Positions 11,080 to 20,684 of a stretch of 64,000 nt of DNA are shown here, piece by piece. The stretch lies in assembly GCF_001922345.1 (NCBI RefSeq), contig NZ_CP018811.1:2170001-2234000 (forward strand). The letters are read 5' to 3'. The translations under genes were made by a program, and so were the position numbers. The notes below the pieces were generated by a model. That model was not told where the DNA came from, ran no database searches, and saw only the letters and a program-made list of their open reading frames with translations. Numbering within the stretch: the stretch's first letter is position 1; each line of letters opens with the position of its first letter. This DNA is from Paraburkholderia sp. SOS3. GTDB taxonomy: Bacteria > Pseudomonadota > Gammaproteobacteria > Burkholderiales > Burkholderiaceae.

Positions 11080-12384
11080 ATGCTTACGGACCTCGAATTG
11101 CGGGCGCTCAAGCCGACCGGCAGGATATACAAGGTGGCTGACCAGCGCGGCCTGTACGTGGCGGTTACCTCGGCCGGAGCGGTGAGTTTCCGCTTCGACT
11201 ATCGTCTCAATGGGCGCCGGGAGACCCTGGTCATAGGCCGCTACGATCCCGGGCTGCCAGCACGCGGCGCACGCGCTGCCGACGAACTTACTTTTGGCAT
11301 GTCGATGCGTCTTGCAGAAGCAAGGCTACTCCTTGAGCGTGCTCGCCGGGAAGTAGAGCAGGGCGTCAGTCCATCCAGAAGGAAGGTTGAAAAGCGCGTA
11401 GAAGCGGCCGACGCGATGACGTTCGGGAAATGGGCCGAAAAATACTTCGTGGAAGCCAAGCTCGCGGAGTCGACCCGCGCGATGAGGAAGTCCGTCTATG
11501 ACCGGAACCTCGCAGCGGAGTTCGGGCGGCTGAAGCTCGAAGAGATCACACCGTCAAGGCTCCTGATGAGGTGTGAAAAGATCAAGGAGCGGGGTGCGGC
11601 CGCACCTGCCGTTCAGGCGCGCGACATCGTTCTCCAGATTTACCGTTTTGCGCAGGCAAGAGGGCTGAAGGTAGCCAATCCGGCGGACGACATCCGGCCC
11701 TCCGCAATCGCTACCTTCAAGCCGCGGGACCGGGCATTGACACCCGGGGAGATCCACGTGTTCTTCAAGGCCCTGGGGCGCACGCCTACGCTTCCTACGT
11801 TGCGTCTGGCGGTCAAGTTTATGCTCATGACAATGGTGCGCAAGTCGGAATTTATTCTGGCAACGTGGGATGAAGTGGACTTCAATGCGGCGATCTGGAC
11901 GATTCCGAAAAACCGTATGAAAGGGGGGCGTCCGCACAACATTTATCTAAGCGATCAAGCCTTGGACATTCTGGTTACTTTCAAGACGTGTTTTGGAGCA
12001 AGCTCGTACCTGCACCCTGGGAGATACGAACTAGAACTGCCTATCAGCGCGGCCACATTGAATCGCGTCATTGACAGCGCGGTCAGACTGATTCGTGAAA
12101 GTGGGACACCGGATTTCGAGTCCTTCTCGGTTCATGACTTGCGAAGAACGGCGAGCACGCAGCTGCATGAAGCCGGGTTCAACAGCGACTGGATAGAAAA
12201 ATGTCTGGCGCACGAACAACGTGGGGTGCGCGCCGTGTACAACAAGGCCGAATATGCCGAGCAGCGAAGGGGGATGCTACAGACATGGGCTGAGATGCTT
12301 GACGGGTGGATTGTGAAGGACCCTGAAATAGAGAACGGCGTAAGGCTACGACCGACCAGAAGTCCTTTGACGTCGACCGCGTAG
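11080..12384 (+). CDS. int: Site-specific tyrosine integrase (DUF4102 type)
   Basis: Inserts and excises the island by recombination at guaA. The 434-residue protein has an N-terminal DUF4102 arm-binding domain (LTDLELRALKPTGRIYKVADQRGLYVAVT, to about residue 100). A core-binding SAM-like domain follows (about 115-205), then the catalytic domain. Catalytic residues visible are Arg in TMVRKSEFILATWDEVDF, Lys in NRMKGGRPH, His-Arg in FSVHDLRRTAST, His in CLAHEQRGV and the nucleophilic Tyr in the VYNKAEYAEQRR region. The position 222 bases after guaA, reading away from it, is typical for guaA-associated islands. All catalytic motifs are present, so it could be active. A short dyad (TGATAAC-TCCG-GTTATCA, 12475-12492) lies after the gene. 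Confidence 0.95.
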   Translation: MLTDLELRALKPTGRIYKVADQRGLYVAVTSAGAVSFRFDYRLNGRRETLVIGRYDPGLPARGARAADELTFGMSMRLAEARLLLERARREVEQGVSPSRRKVEKRVEAADAMTFGKWAEKYFVEAKLAESTRAMRKSVYDRNLAAEFGRLKLEEITPSRLLMRCEKIKERGAAAPAVQARDIVLQIYRFAQARGLKVANPADDIRPSAIATFKPRDRALTPGEIHVFFKALGRTPTLPTLRLAVKFMLMTMVRKSEFILATWDEVDFNAAIWTIPKNRMKGGRPHNIYLSDQALDILVTFKTCFGASSYLHPGRYELELPISAATLNRVIDSAVRLIRESGTPDFESFSVHDLRRTASTQLHEAGFNSDWIEKCLAHEQRGVRAVYNKAEYAEQRRGMLQTWAEMLDGWIVKDPEIENGVRLRPTRSPLTSTA

Positions 12385-12618
12385 TTGTTGTCCAGAACCA
12401 ACGCGAGATTGGGAAAACATTGCAGACGAAAAGTAGCCGAACACGCAAAAGCTGAGAAGCACGTCGCGTATTCGTGATAACTCCGGTTATCAGATGTGTC
12501 GAATCGCTGGCCGGGGTAACTATCGCTTTTCGCTCGCGAAGGCGCCTAGAGCGCTCGCGTGAACCGAGTCAGCGTCGGATAAACTTCGGCAGGACAAAAA
12601 AGATGCGAGAAGCCAAGA

Positions 12619-13761
12619 ATGGAAAAAAAGTATGCCGAAGGTGCGGTTGAAGCTGCCGATGGCGCCATCCAGAAAGCGGCTCCCGCAACTGTCGCGGACG
12701 ACGACGCGAAGCGCGCAGCTGCGCGCCTGAAAGCAAAGGAGAGCTTGATCGCATCGCTCGCTGGGGGCGATTTTTCTAACCAGCAGACGCGCGTCGCCCA
12801 TATCCTCAACCTGCACCCAGCCGCGCGAAACAGTGACGTGGCACTGGCCCTGAAGTATTGGGAGACGTTTCAGCCCGAACTGTACAACCCCGACGGCATC
12901 AAGCCCGCCGACTTCTTCAAGCTCGACCGCGTGCCGTTTCTCGTGCGAGCACGAGCGAAGATTCAGAACGAATACGAGTTGTTTCGGGCCGAAGACAAGG
13001 TGCGACGCCGGCGCAAGGGGCTTGAAGACGAGATGCGTGAGGCCGTGCTCACCGACGAAGCGCCACGGCAGACGCTGCAAGTTTTCTCGGATGAGACGGG
13101 GAAGGGCGATGAACACGTCATCATCGGTTCGGTGTGGGTATTGAATGGTCGCGCAGTGTATGACGTGACCAAAGCCATCAAGGACTGGCAGGCCGGCTCG
13201 AAATTCGCAAAGCGGGAATTGCACTTTTCGGCGTTCGGCAAGGGTGACATGGCGGCCGTAGTTGACTACCTCAACATAGTGGCGGCAAATCGGGAGTTCC
13301 TCAGCTTCAAGCTGATCGCAATGTCGAGGCGCAACACGCGGCGGCCCATCGAAGAAGTGGTGCAGCGTCTGCACGAGTTCATGCTAGTACGCGGGCTACG
13401 ACACGAAATCGAAAGCGGCCGCGTCGGTGTGCCACGACATGTTGCGGTCACGATGGACGAGGAGCAGTCGATCGACCGCATCGTCTTGGCGGAAATGCGC
13501 AACAGGGTAGCCGATGGCGTCGAGCGTGCTCGTCTTGATGGGATTTCGCTCGATGAGCGATTTAACGCTGTATCGTCGAAAGACAGTGCGCTCGTACAGC
13601 TTGCCGACGTCATCGCGGGTGCGGCGAACCGTCGGCTCAGTTTCAAGGGCGAGCGCAACTATAAAGACGAAATTGCGGATCGGGTGATGGACGTCTTGGG
13701 ATTGCAGTTGGAGGAGGGCGTCGCACCCGGGGTCGACGCTGCGGTGCTTTTTCGGATCTAG
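12619..13761 (+). CDS. DUF3800 domain protein
   Basis: A 380-residue protein. The C-terminal two thirds (about residues 155-375) match the DUF3800 family: the first strand with its acidic residue (LQVFSDETGKGDEHVIIGSVWV), a middle HF-containing segment (KRELHFSAFGKGDM) and the conserved end LVQLADVIAGAANRRL. DUF3800 is thought to adopt an RNase H-like fold with acidic active-site residues; the Asp-Glu pair in SDETG fits this. The first 150 residues are an alanine/lysine-rich extension that I do not recognise. The gene sits directly behind the integrase, a position often occupied by defence or toxin-like cargo. DUF3800 genes occur in phage-defence neighbourhoods, but no partner gene is evident here. 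The function is unproven. Confidence 0.8.
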   Translation: MEKKYAEGAVEAADGAIQKAAPATVADDDAKRAAARLKAKESLIASLAGGDFSNQQTRVAHILNLHPAARNSDVALALKYWETFQPELYNPDGIKPADFFKLDRVPFLVRARAKIQNEYELFRAEDKVRRRRKGLEDEMREAVLTDEAPRQTLQVFSDETGKGDEHVIIGSVWVLNGRAVYDVTKAIKDWQAGSKFAKRELHFSAFGKGDMAAVVDYLNIVAANREFLSFKLIAMSRRNTRRPIEEVVQRLHEFMLVRGLRHEIESGRVGVPRHVAVTMDEEQSIDRIVLAEMRNRVADGVERARLDGISLDERFNAVSSKDSALVQLADVIAGAANRRLSFKGERNYKDEIADRVMDVLGLQLEEGVAPGVDAAVLFRI

Positions 13762-13842
13762 CGTCGCTTGCCACCGGGCGGAACGGCTGCAAGGCATACA
13801 CCAGGCAAGGGCGTGCCGATCAGGTAGTGGCTTCCGGCCACA

Positions 13843-13869
13843 GCCTTCGGCGGCCGCCGCGCCGAAGGC
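13843..13869. terminator. Hairpin after the DUF3800 gene
   Basis: Perfect 10-bp arms, GCCTTCGGCG (13843-13852) and CGCCGAAGGC (13860-13869), enclose a 7-base loop, 82 bases after the DUF3800 stop codon. No long T-tract follows, so terminator function is only likely. The rest of the 292-base gap to the next gene holds no gene; an AT-richer part near 13915-13960 may carry the next promoter. Confidence 0.45.
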
Positions 13870-14053
13870 GGTTTGGCCCCATACCGCCGAAAGTTCACGC
13901 CTCATACGTGACGACGTAATATTGACCGTCGATAATTGACAGCGTCTATCATTACGGGACGCCCCGGTCGGCGGATTCCCTCGCGTTCGCCCCGGAAATT
14001 AAGTCTCAATTCGAGCGTCGTTCCTCGCTCCAATTCGTGGACCAGGATAACCG

Positions 14054-16852
14054 ATGTTTTCGCCCGCGCGCCCGCCAATTTTGTTCGGTCAGTTCGAGCT
14101 ACTGCCAGACGAGAGGCAGTTACTCCGCAATGGTGAGTTCATCGAGGTAGGAGGACGCGCTTTCGACGTACTGCTCCTTCTCGTCAGCAAGCCAGGACAG
14201 ATAATTTCACACAGAGAATTCCGCGAGGTCGTTTGGCCCAAAGCAGTAGTCGAGGATGTGAACCTGCGGGTGCACATTACAGCTTTAAGGAAAATCCTGG
14301 CGGTCGGCCTCGACGAATCGCACGGTATCCGCAGCATCACGGGTCGGGGCTACTGCTTCATCGGGCCTGTAAGCGCAGCCGATCGTGCCTTCACGGAACA
14401 GCCCGACGGCGAGGCGCGAGCCGCGGATGACATTGGTCGCCTCATTGGCCGGCGCAGCGATGTCGCTGCAATCTCGAAGCTGCTGCTTGACAAGCGGCTG
14501 GTATCGATAGTAGGGCCCGGGGGCGTTGGCAAGACTGCGGTAGCATTTTCTGTCATACGCTCTTTCGGTCTCGCGCGGCCGGTCACAGCAGTGAGCGTCG
14601 AACTCTCTTCGATCAGCAACACCAACCATGTAGCGAGCACGGTGGCGTCAGTGCTCGGAATCCTGGCCGATTCGGACGCTCCAACAAACGCAATCGTCGA
14701 ATACTTGCGCCAGACCCCGCATCTCTTGCTTTTCGATTGCTGCGAGCGGGTGATCGATGCTGCCGCCGCGCTGGTCGAAACGATAAATCGTCAAGTTGAC
14801 GATGTGACCATCCTTATCACAAGTCGCGAGCCTCTCCGTGTGCCCGAGGAATGGGTGTATCGGCTCAAACCTCTCGACGCACCGAGCGTGTCTGAAGGGA
14901 AGACGCCCGGGCTTGCCATGGCATTTTCAGCTGTGCGGCTCTTTTGCGAGAGAGCCACGGCATTGCAAGCGGACGCGTTCGTGCTCGACGAGGGGAACGT
15001 GGAATGCATTTGTCAACTATGCCGTTCCCTAGACGGGCTTCCGCTCGCGATCGAACTGGCTGCGTCGCAGGTTCACGTTTACAGCGCGCAAGGACTATTG
15101 GATGCGCTTGACGACCGGCTCGACCTTTTGGCGCGAGGTCACCGCACGGCTCTGCCTCGTCACAGAACGCTTCGTGCGACGCTCGATTGGAGCTATGACA
15201 CCCTAACCGAGGAGGAGCGTCGGATTCTCCGGTACGTATCGCTGTTTCGCGGCGAGTTCACCTTGGCACAGATGGCGGCGCTCGTTGAGCCGCAGGAGCC
15301 GTTACCGCGCCGTTCTGTAAGCGGTCTCGTTGACAAATCACTAATGACAGCAGTTCCGAAGACTCATCCACCGAAGTTTCGGCTGCTCGACAGCACTCGG
15401 GCGTATGGAGTCTACAGGCTGAAGCTGCTGCATGAATTCGATGAAGCCGCTCGCCGTCACGCCGCATACTTTCTCTCTCTGTTCACTGAACCCGCTGTCT
15501 GGTCAGCGCACCAGTCTTCAATCGACCCGTTGGCAAGCGATGCGTCGATTCTTGACGATGTGCGCGCAGCCCTGGACTGGTCGCTATCCAGTGAAGGTGA
15601 CGTTGCGACCGGTGTCTCGCTTACTTGGGCCTGCGCCCCTTTGTTTTACCAGCTGTCTCTTTGTAACGAATACCGTCAGAGGGTCAACAAAGCCCTCGAG
15701 CTCGTGCATCGTGCGAGAAATGCTGAACCAGAAGCCGAGTTCAGATTGCAACTTGCCCTAGCACAAGCAGACTTTCTTACGCAGTCGCTCAGAGGTGGGA
15801 TCTCGACTCGCGCATATCATGATGCTTTGTCGCTAGCGGAGGAGTATCAACACGATTCGCGCCAAGTCCAAGTTCTTTACGGGATTATCGTGATGACGAC
15901 GATGGCGGGAGAGTATCAGAGAGCCAACAATTTCTGCGATCGCCTCGACATTCTCACCCGCAAGCGCATTGCCGACGTGCCGTTGTACCATCGTATGAAG
16001 GCACTGGTCGACACTCAGCGTGGAGAAGTGAAGAGCTCCCTCCGCCATTCTGCACTTGCTCTGTCGTTGTATGGGCCGCAAAGCGCGAGGAGAACACTGC
16101 AAGACCCAACACAATACGACGCGCGCGCTGCTCTCACGTCCCTCGAGTCCCGAACCTTGTGGCTCGTGGGTCAGGTCGACGATGCCGCTCGTCTTGCACT
16201 ACAGAGCGTTGAGGAGGCGCGCGCGCTCGGACATGACTTGTCGTTGTGCTGTTCTTTGGCGTCGGGTGCGTGCCCAGTTGCATGCTGGCGTGGTGACCAC
16301 CTCGAGCTGGCGCAGTTCCTCCTGATGCTGGAGGGCTTGGCAACCGAGCGCCTGTTGATTAACTGGCGAGACCAGGCAAAATGCTACGCTTTTGCGCTTC
16401 CAGAGCGAAACTTGCCCGAAGGCCAAGGTTGGTGGCGTCATTTTGACCATTTGGCGCCGACAGCGCACGAAAAGCTCGTAAGCGTCAATCATCGATTGTT
16501 GACGCCGCTTGCGATCGAGCGTGCACGTTCCGGAAAGGCGGGTTGGGCGACGGCGGAAATATGGCGTGCGTTAGGTGAGCAGCATCTTGCTCAGTCGACG
16601 GGGTCGATAAATGAGTCTGAAGTGTTATTTCGTGAAGCCATCGCAGTATCCAAAAAGCAGGGAATGCTATCTTGGGAATTGCGGGCCGCGACCAGTCTGG
16701 CTCGTCTGCTAGATGGCAGCGGGCAGCATGCTGAGGCTGAAGACGTCGTGTCCGACATCTTGACTCGCTTCGATCAAGGTGCTGAAACTAAAGACTTGAA
16801 AGCAGCGCGCTCGGTACTTAGGCAGGTCACAGCAGACAAAAACGCTGGCTAA
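14054..16852 (+). CDS. STAND-type ATPase regulator with OmpR-like winged helix
   Basis: A large (932 aa) one-polypeptide signal-transducing regulator. Residues about 10-104 form an OmpR/CadC-type winged helix (FGQFELLPDERQLLRNGE, VVWPKAVVEDVNLRVHITAL, SITGRGYCF). An NB-ARC/STAND ATPase follows, with Walker A GPGGVGKTAV at 154-163, a Walker B-like LLLFDCCERV at 224-233, a sensor ILITSREPLRV at 253-263 and DGLPLAIELAA at 327-337. The remaining ~500 residues are helical, TPR-like repeats expected to sense a ligand. The Walker B reads FDCCE where relatives often have LDNCE. This architecture is frequent in Burkholderiales as a transcription activator. The target is unknown; the convergent MarR gene ends 6 bases away. 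It might act as a STAND defence sensor, but the DNA-binding head argues for a regulator. Confidence 0.88.
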   Translation: MFSPARPPILFGQFELLPDERQLLRNGEFIEVGGRAFDVLLLLVSKPGQIISHREFREVVWPKAVVEDVNLRVHITALRKILAVGLDESHGIRSITGRGYCFIGPVSAADRAFTEQPDGEARAADDIGRLIGRRSDVAAISKLLLDKRLVSIVGPGGVGKTAVAFSVIRSFGLARPVTAVSVELSSISNTNHVASTVASVLGILADSDAPTNAIVEYLRQTPHLLLFDCCERVIDAAAALVETINRQVDDVTILITSREPLRVPEEWVYRLKPLDAPSVSEGKTPGLAMAFSAVRLFCERATALQADAFVLDEGNVECICQLCRSLDGLPLAIELAASQVHVYSAQGLLDALDDRLDLLARGHRTALPRHRTLRATLDWSYDTLTEEERRILRYVSLFRGEFTLAQMAALVEPQEPLPRRSVSGLVDKSLMTAVPKTHPPKFRLLDSTRAYGVYRLKLLHEFDEAARRHAAYFLSLFTEPAVWSAHQSSIDPLASDASILDDVRAALDWSLSSEGDVATGVSLTWACAPLFYQLSLCNEYRQRVNKALELVHRARNAEPEAEFRLQLALAQADFLTQSLRGGISTRAYHDALSLAEEYQHDSRQVQVLYGIIVMTTMAGEYQRANNFCDRLDILTRKRIADVPLYHRMKALVDTQRGEVKSSLRHSALALSLYGPQSARRTLQDPTQYDARAALTSLESRTLWLVGQVDDAARLALQSVEEARALGHDLSLCCSLASGACPVACWRGDHLELAQFLLMLEGLATERLLINWRDQAKCYAFALPERNLPEGQGWWRHFDHLAPTAHEKLVSVNHRLLTPLAIERARSGKAGWATAEIWRALGEQHLAQSTGSINESEVLFREAIAVSKKQGMLSWELRAATSLARLLDGSGQHAEAEDVVSDILTRFDQGAETKDLKAARSVLRQVTADKNAG

Positions 16853-16857
16853 ACCTA

Positions 16858-17304
16858 TCAGACATTGCTAACCCCCCTGACAAGCGCGAGCAAGCACTGC
16901 AGGTGTTCGCACTCGCCGCTAGGAACCTTGCCCAGCCTGGCACGCAGAATAGCGGAAGCGACATTACAGAGCTTGTTAAAACTAATTGCCCCCGGCTCTG
17001 TCAGAGAGACAAGCACATTTCGGCGATCATCGACGCTGCGCCTGCGCTGGACGAAGTGATTCGCCTCCAGCTTATCGAGTGCTCGGGTCACCACTGCGCG
17101 ATCCACATCAAGTTTTTGCGCGATGCCAGCAGGCGAATGAGCTCGCCCACTAGCTATTGCCACTAGCATGCTCAGCTGTAGGAAATTGACCGCGAAATCC
17201 GACAAACCGGCATCGATCTCGTGGATGACCAGATCGCCTGTTCGGCGCAACGCCATTGCGAGCTCATGTTCACGAAGAAAGCCTTCATCAACTGGGTTTA
17301 TCAT
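16858..17304 (-). CDS. MarR family transcriptional regulator
   Basis: A 148-residue winged-helix repressor. The recognition region reads SPAGIAQKLDVDRAVVTRALDKLEANHFVQRRRSVDDRRNVLVSLTEPG, which contains the MarR signature D-x-R. Helices for dimerisation flank it on both sides. It overlaps nothing; its stop lies 6 bases from the STAND regulator stop, in convergent orientation. The likely ligand is a phenolic or oxidant, as for the family. No divergent target gene is adjacent upstream: the 383 bases before it hold no gene, and LysR further on is read in the same direction. Confidence 0.9.
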   Translation of the reverse strand: MINPVDEGFLREHELAMALRRTGDLVIHEIDAGLSDFAVNFLQLSMLVAIASGRAHSPAGIAQKLDVDRAVVTRALDKLEANHFVQRRRSVDDRRNVLVSLTEPGAISFNKLCNVASAILRARLGKVPSGECEHLQCLLALVRGVSNV

Positions 17305-17687
17305 TACGACCTCAACCTCGTTATCCGGCGGCAGACGTCAATTGGCCCGAAGCATCGTTTGGTCGGGGAAGCATTCATCGGTCTGCCGTGGCTTGCCGAG
17401 TCGTTCTCAATGCCAGTTGCTGTCAGCCGAATGAGTGATGACTGCAGTCGGCTGGCGAGGCCATCTTGATCCTAGGTACAACTGTTCGCCTTAAGCGTAA
17501 GGTTTTGGTAGCATGACTGTCTTCAACTTTGCGCACGGTTGCTCGCCAAATCTGGGAAGAGGACGACGAACTAGCCGCCAAACGGATTTAGCATGGTCCC
17601 TATATCATAGCCATGCAACCCATCGCGTAGTCACCCTCGTCTTTCCGCTCCGCGAACACCGATTCTCTTTGCGGCGACCATGCCGCG
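17305..17687. other. Gap without a recognised gene
   Basis: The 383 bases between the marR start and the lysR stop contain several short frames, none with recognisable protein motifs or a convincing ribosome site. The AT-rich part near 17490-17620 may include the marR promoter. No repeat or element end was recognised. Confidence 0.5.
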
Positions 17688-18605
17688 TCACATATTCAAA
17701 TTCGAAGCATCCGAGGGGCTGAAGGCCTCCGACGCGTGTTCGATAAACGCTCTGACCTTAGCAGGTAGAAGCGTACGACTGCTGTAAGCCAGCCGGATTT
17801 CGATGTTTCTGTCCGAAAGCTCACAGCCAGACAGAACGTTTATCAGACGGCCTGACGCAACATCTTCATGCACCAGTGGCACCGGAAGAATCCCGAGGCC
17901 CAGGCCGGCACGGACCATCTCTGCGTTGAATGCAGGACTGTTAGAAGCCACGTCCGCACTCATTTGTATTTCAAACTTTTCGTCATTGCAGGCACCGTTC
18001 ACAATCGGTTTCCGTATGCCAGGTGACACGGTTACGAATCGGTGACTTGTTAGATCTGCGGGCTTTTCTGGCGTCCCATGCTGCGCGAGATACTCGGGCG
18101 ATGCGACAATTACTTGCGGAATCCGCTCAAGCAATCTTGTGATCACTGTATCGCTCCTGAGCATGTACGGCAGCACAATTCCCAAATCGTAGCCGTCGGC
18201 AGCAAGGTCGACCGGTCGTTCGAGGAGCGTCACGTCGAGTTCGACGCCGGGATAGCGCCGCTTGAAGGTGCTCATCAAAGGCACGAGCAAACTCATTGTC
18301 GCGGTGGTATGCGCGACAATCCTAAGCAGGCCGGTCGCCATCAGCGTCTGGTCGCGAGCGTCGGCTTCCAACGCGACTAAGTCCTCAAGTATGCGTGTAC
18401 AGCGCTCAAGTAGCCTCGCGCCGGCTTCCGTTAGGGCGACCTGGCGTGTGCTTCGATGGAACAGCCGGCTCGAAAGCCGTTTTTCCAACGACGAAATGGC
18501 TCTCGACACAGCCGGCGCCCCAATGCCCAGGATGTCGCCGGCCCGAGTGAAGCTTCCTGTTTCTGTTACAGCGCGAAAAACGCGCAGAGTTTCAAGATAG
18601 TCCAT
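17688..18605 (-). CDS. LysR family transcriptional regulator
   Basis: A 305-residue LysR-type regulator. The N-terminal helix-turn-helix reads YLETLRVFRAVTETGSFTRAGDILGIGAPAVSRAISSLEKRL, and a periplasmic-binding-like effector domain follows (about residues 90-295). The start is taken at ATG 18605, giving the family's MDYLETLRVF opening; an ATG seven codons upstream is also possible. The final residues (SEAFSPSDASNLNM) are unstructured. No divergent gene starts next to it: the next 700 bases lack a recognisable gene. The natural target may have been lost or may be the porin/symporter cluster. Regulators of this group often control oxidoreductase or efflux genes. Confidence 0.9.
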   Translation of the reverse strand: MDYLETLRVFRAVTETGSFTRAGDILGIGAPAVSRAISSLEKRLSSRLFHRSTRQVALTEAGARLLERCTRILEDLVALEADARDQTLMATGLLRIVAHTTATMSLLVPLMSTFKRRYPGVELDVTLLERPVDLAADGYDLGIVLPYMLRSDTVITRLLERIPQVIVASPEYLAQHGTPEKPADLTSHRFVTVSPGIRKPIVNGACNDEKFEIQMSADVASNSPAFNAEMVRAGLGLGILPVPLVHEDVASGRLINVLSGCELSDRNIEIRLAYSSRTLLPAKVRAFIEHASEAFSPSDASNLNM

Positions 18606-19327
18606 GCAGACCAGACCCGGAGCCAAACGTAAGCACCATCGCGGTGCGTTTGCAAGCTTCTGAGGAAGTAGACTAGACGCCGGCGACGAATATTGCCGAT
18701 AGTATGTTCGGGGCGTGCTTTTGAGAAGTTTCCGAGTGTTAATCGCCGTTAAGCAGTGTTAATCGGGCATGGATTCTCTGCCGCAAGCGTTTTTGCAACC
18801 GGGGCGACGGTGGCGTAACTGAAGGTGGTGCGCACGCAGTACTGCTCGTTCGGTATCTTCGCCGCACGCCTGCCAGATCGTGTGTGCGCTGAGCAGAGGG
18901 ATCGAATGCGGAAAACTCATCGCTGGTATTCGCTATGCCGTAGTTCACCTCATCAGTTACATCCAGACCGAGTTTTTATGCGCTTGGCCGACGATCTTGC
19001 GGCGCCTTAGAGCCCAGTGTGTGCAACTCAAAGTGGCAAACCGTCCGGCACACGGACTGGCGAGCGCATCCCGATCGCCGATGCCTTATGCAACGCAACA
19101 AAGCGGCTGCGCTTTTAGAATTCGGCAGCTCGTCGAACTTTTCTATCACGGTTACCGGCTGCGTGAGTGTCTACCCTATGATGTGGCCGCTGGTTGAATA
19201 CCGTTGCTATCGCACGCCGCGCGCGGCGGTTGGAGGGTCAAGCAGTCAGGGCGGCTGGGCGTTAGGCGAGCTCGAGAAACAGTGAGTCGCACGACCGAAA
19301 AGGGTGGGCTGCGCGACGCTAGAAACC
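18606..19327. other. Gap without a recognised gene
   Basis: About 720 bases between lysR and the porin stop codon. Frames of 60-105 codons are present on the plus strand but show no motif and no convincing ribosome site. The region reads like eroded coding sequence. The lysR promoter presumably lies at its left end. Confidence 0.5.
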
Positions 19328-20548
19328 TCAGAATCTATGACGCACCCCCACGACGGCGACGAGCTGGCGATTCGACGTCGACGGTATTGCGTAGGCCAAG
19401 CTCGCCACCGCTTTCTTGCCAGTCGAGTCGTATCCGGACGCCGTCTGGAAGACCGCCATTGCGTAGACGTCCGTGCGTTTCGAAGCGAAGTAGTCCGCGC
19501 CGAGATCGACCTGGTTATACCTTGCACCGTCGCGTCCCGCCAGACCGCCGGCTGCCGTGTATTCGTACGCGGCGCAAAGCATCAACGCAGGCGTCACCAT
19601 GTAGCGCACGCTGATTTCCGCGATGTTGAACACGGCGGCCCTGCCGAGGGCAGCGGAATTGACGCCTGTTACGGCAGTTGCGCCCAGGCTGTTAAAGGAT
19701 GAGTGCGTATAAGCGGCGGCAAGCGTTGCCCGCCCGATCTGATAGCTGCCGCCGACACCGGCGATCTCGAGCGAACCGGCGCCTGCCAGTCCTGAAATGA
19801 CGGGTCCGCTCATGTTGGCTGCGGTCGTGCTGGCCGAGGCGTTGCTGCCGAAAACCGAGAAGTTGGGATTCTTCGCCATTGCGTATGCAGCGCCCAACGC
19901 AATCGGTCCGTTCGCGTAGCTTGCGGCCGCGGAGTAGTAAGCGTTTCTCGAAATGTGGCCCGCGACACCCCCGAAGCTGTACATCGCTGCGAAACTGAAT
20001 CCCTCAAAGCTCGGCGATCGGTATTTAACGGCATTGTTGATCCGCTCACTTCCATCCATATCGTCGAGATCGGCCGGGTGGGCGCCATAACCCGCGCCTG
20101 TGAGCGCCCAGACACCCCCGGCCGTGAATATGCCGACATAGTCATAGGTGATTGGATATTGTCGGCCCAAAGTCAGCGTGCCAAGATCGTTGGATGAAAG
20201 GCCGACGAACGCTTGCCGTCCGAGCAGCGTGCCGCCTTGCGTCATGGTCCCGTTCGATCCGTTAAAGCCGCCCTCCAAGGTGAACAAGGCGCTCAAGCCA
20301 CCACCGAGATCTTCCGTTCCCTTGAGCCCCCAGCGGCTTTGCCCCTCGTTGCCGCTCGTCAGCGCATATTGGCGCTTGCCGCCCGCATTGGTGCTGAACG
20401 TGAGCCCTTCGTCCGCAACGCCGAATAGCGTGATGCTGCTCTGCGCAAGCGCCGGCGTGAGGTGTGCTACCGAAAGGCACACGCCGATTGCGGAGATCAA
20501 TGCGAATCGTCCGTGATTGAGAACAAACTCGATAGACATAGGTTTCAT
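19328..20548 (-). CDS. Outer membrane porin (Gram-negative porin family)
   Basis: A 406-residue trimeric-type beta-barrel porin of the Burkholderia/Neisseria OmpC-like family. A signal peptide ends in LTPALAQS, and the mature part opens SITLFGVADEGLTFSTNAGGKRQYALTSG. The family's GTLTLGRQYPITYDYVG and the closing beta strand ending in GVRHRF (terminal Phe needed for barrel assembly) are visible. It is read in the same direction as the symporter upstream (20685-22151) with a 136-base gap. It may provide outer membrane entry for the substrate handled by that transporter and the M20 hydrolase; this link is inferred. Confidence 0.93.
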   Translation of the reverse strand: MKPMSIEFVLNHGRFALISAIGVCLSVAHLTPALAQSSITLFGVADEGLTFSTNAGGKRQYALTSGNEGQSRWGLKGTEDLGGGLSALFTLEGGFNGSNGTMTQGGTLLGRQAFVGLSSNDLGTLTLGRQYPITYDYVGIFTAGGVWALTGAGYGAHPADLDDMDGSERINNAVKYRSPSFEGFSFAAMYSFGGVAGHISRNAYYSAAASYANGPIALGAAYAMAKNPNFSVFGSNASASTTAANMSGPVISGLAGAGSLEIAGVGGSYQIGRATLAAAYTHSSFNSLGATAVTGVNSAALGRAAVFNIAEISVRYMVTPALMLCAAYEYTAAGGLAGRDGARYNQVDLGADYFASKRTDVYAMAVFQTASGYDSTGKKAVASLAYAIPSTSNRQLVAVVGVRHRF

Positions 20549-20684
20549 TTTTAGGATGCCTAAGTGGGAAAGCTTACGAATCGTTGGATGATGTGTATGG
20601 AAACCGTATCCGTCGATTTAGGTGATATCGATGTGACTGTTTGCCGCTCGAGACTTCTGCTGGCGTTTCGCCGGCGCAGATGAT

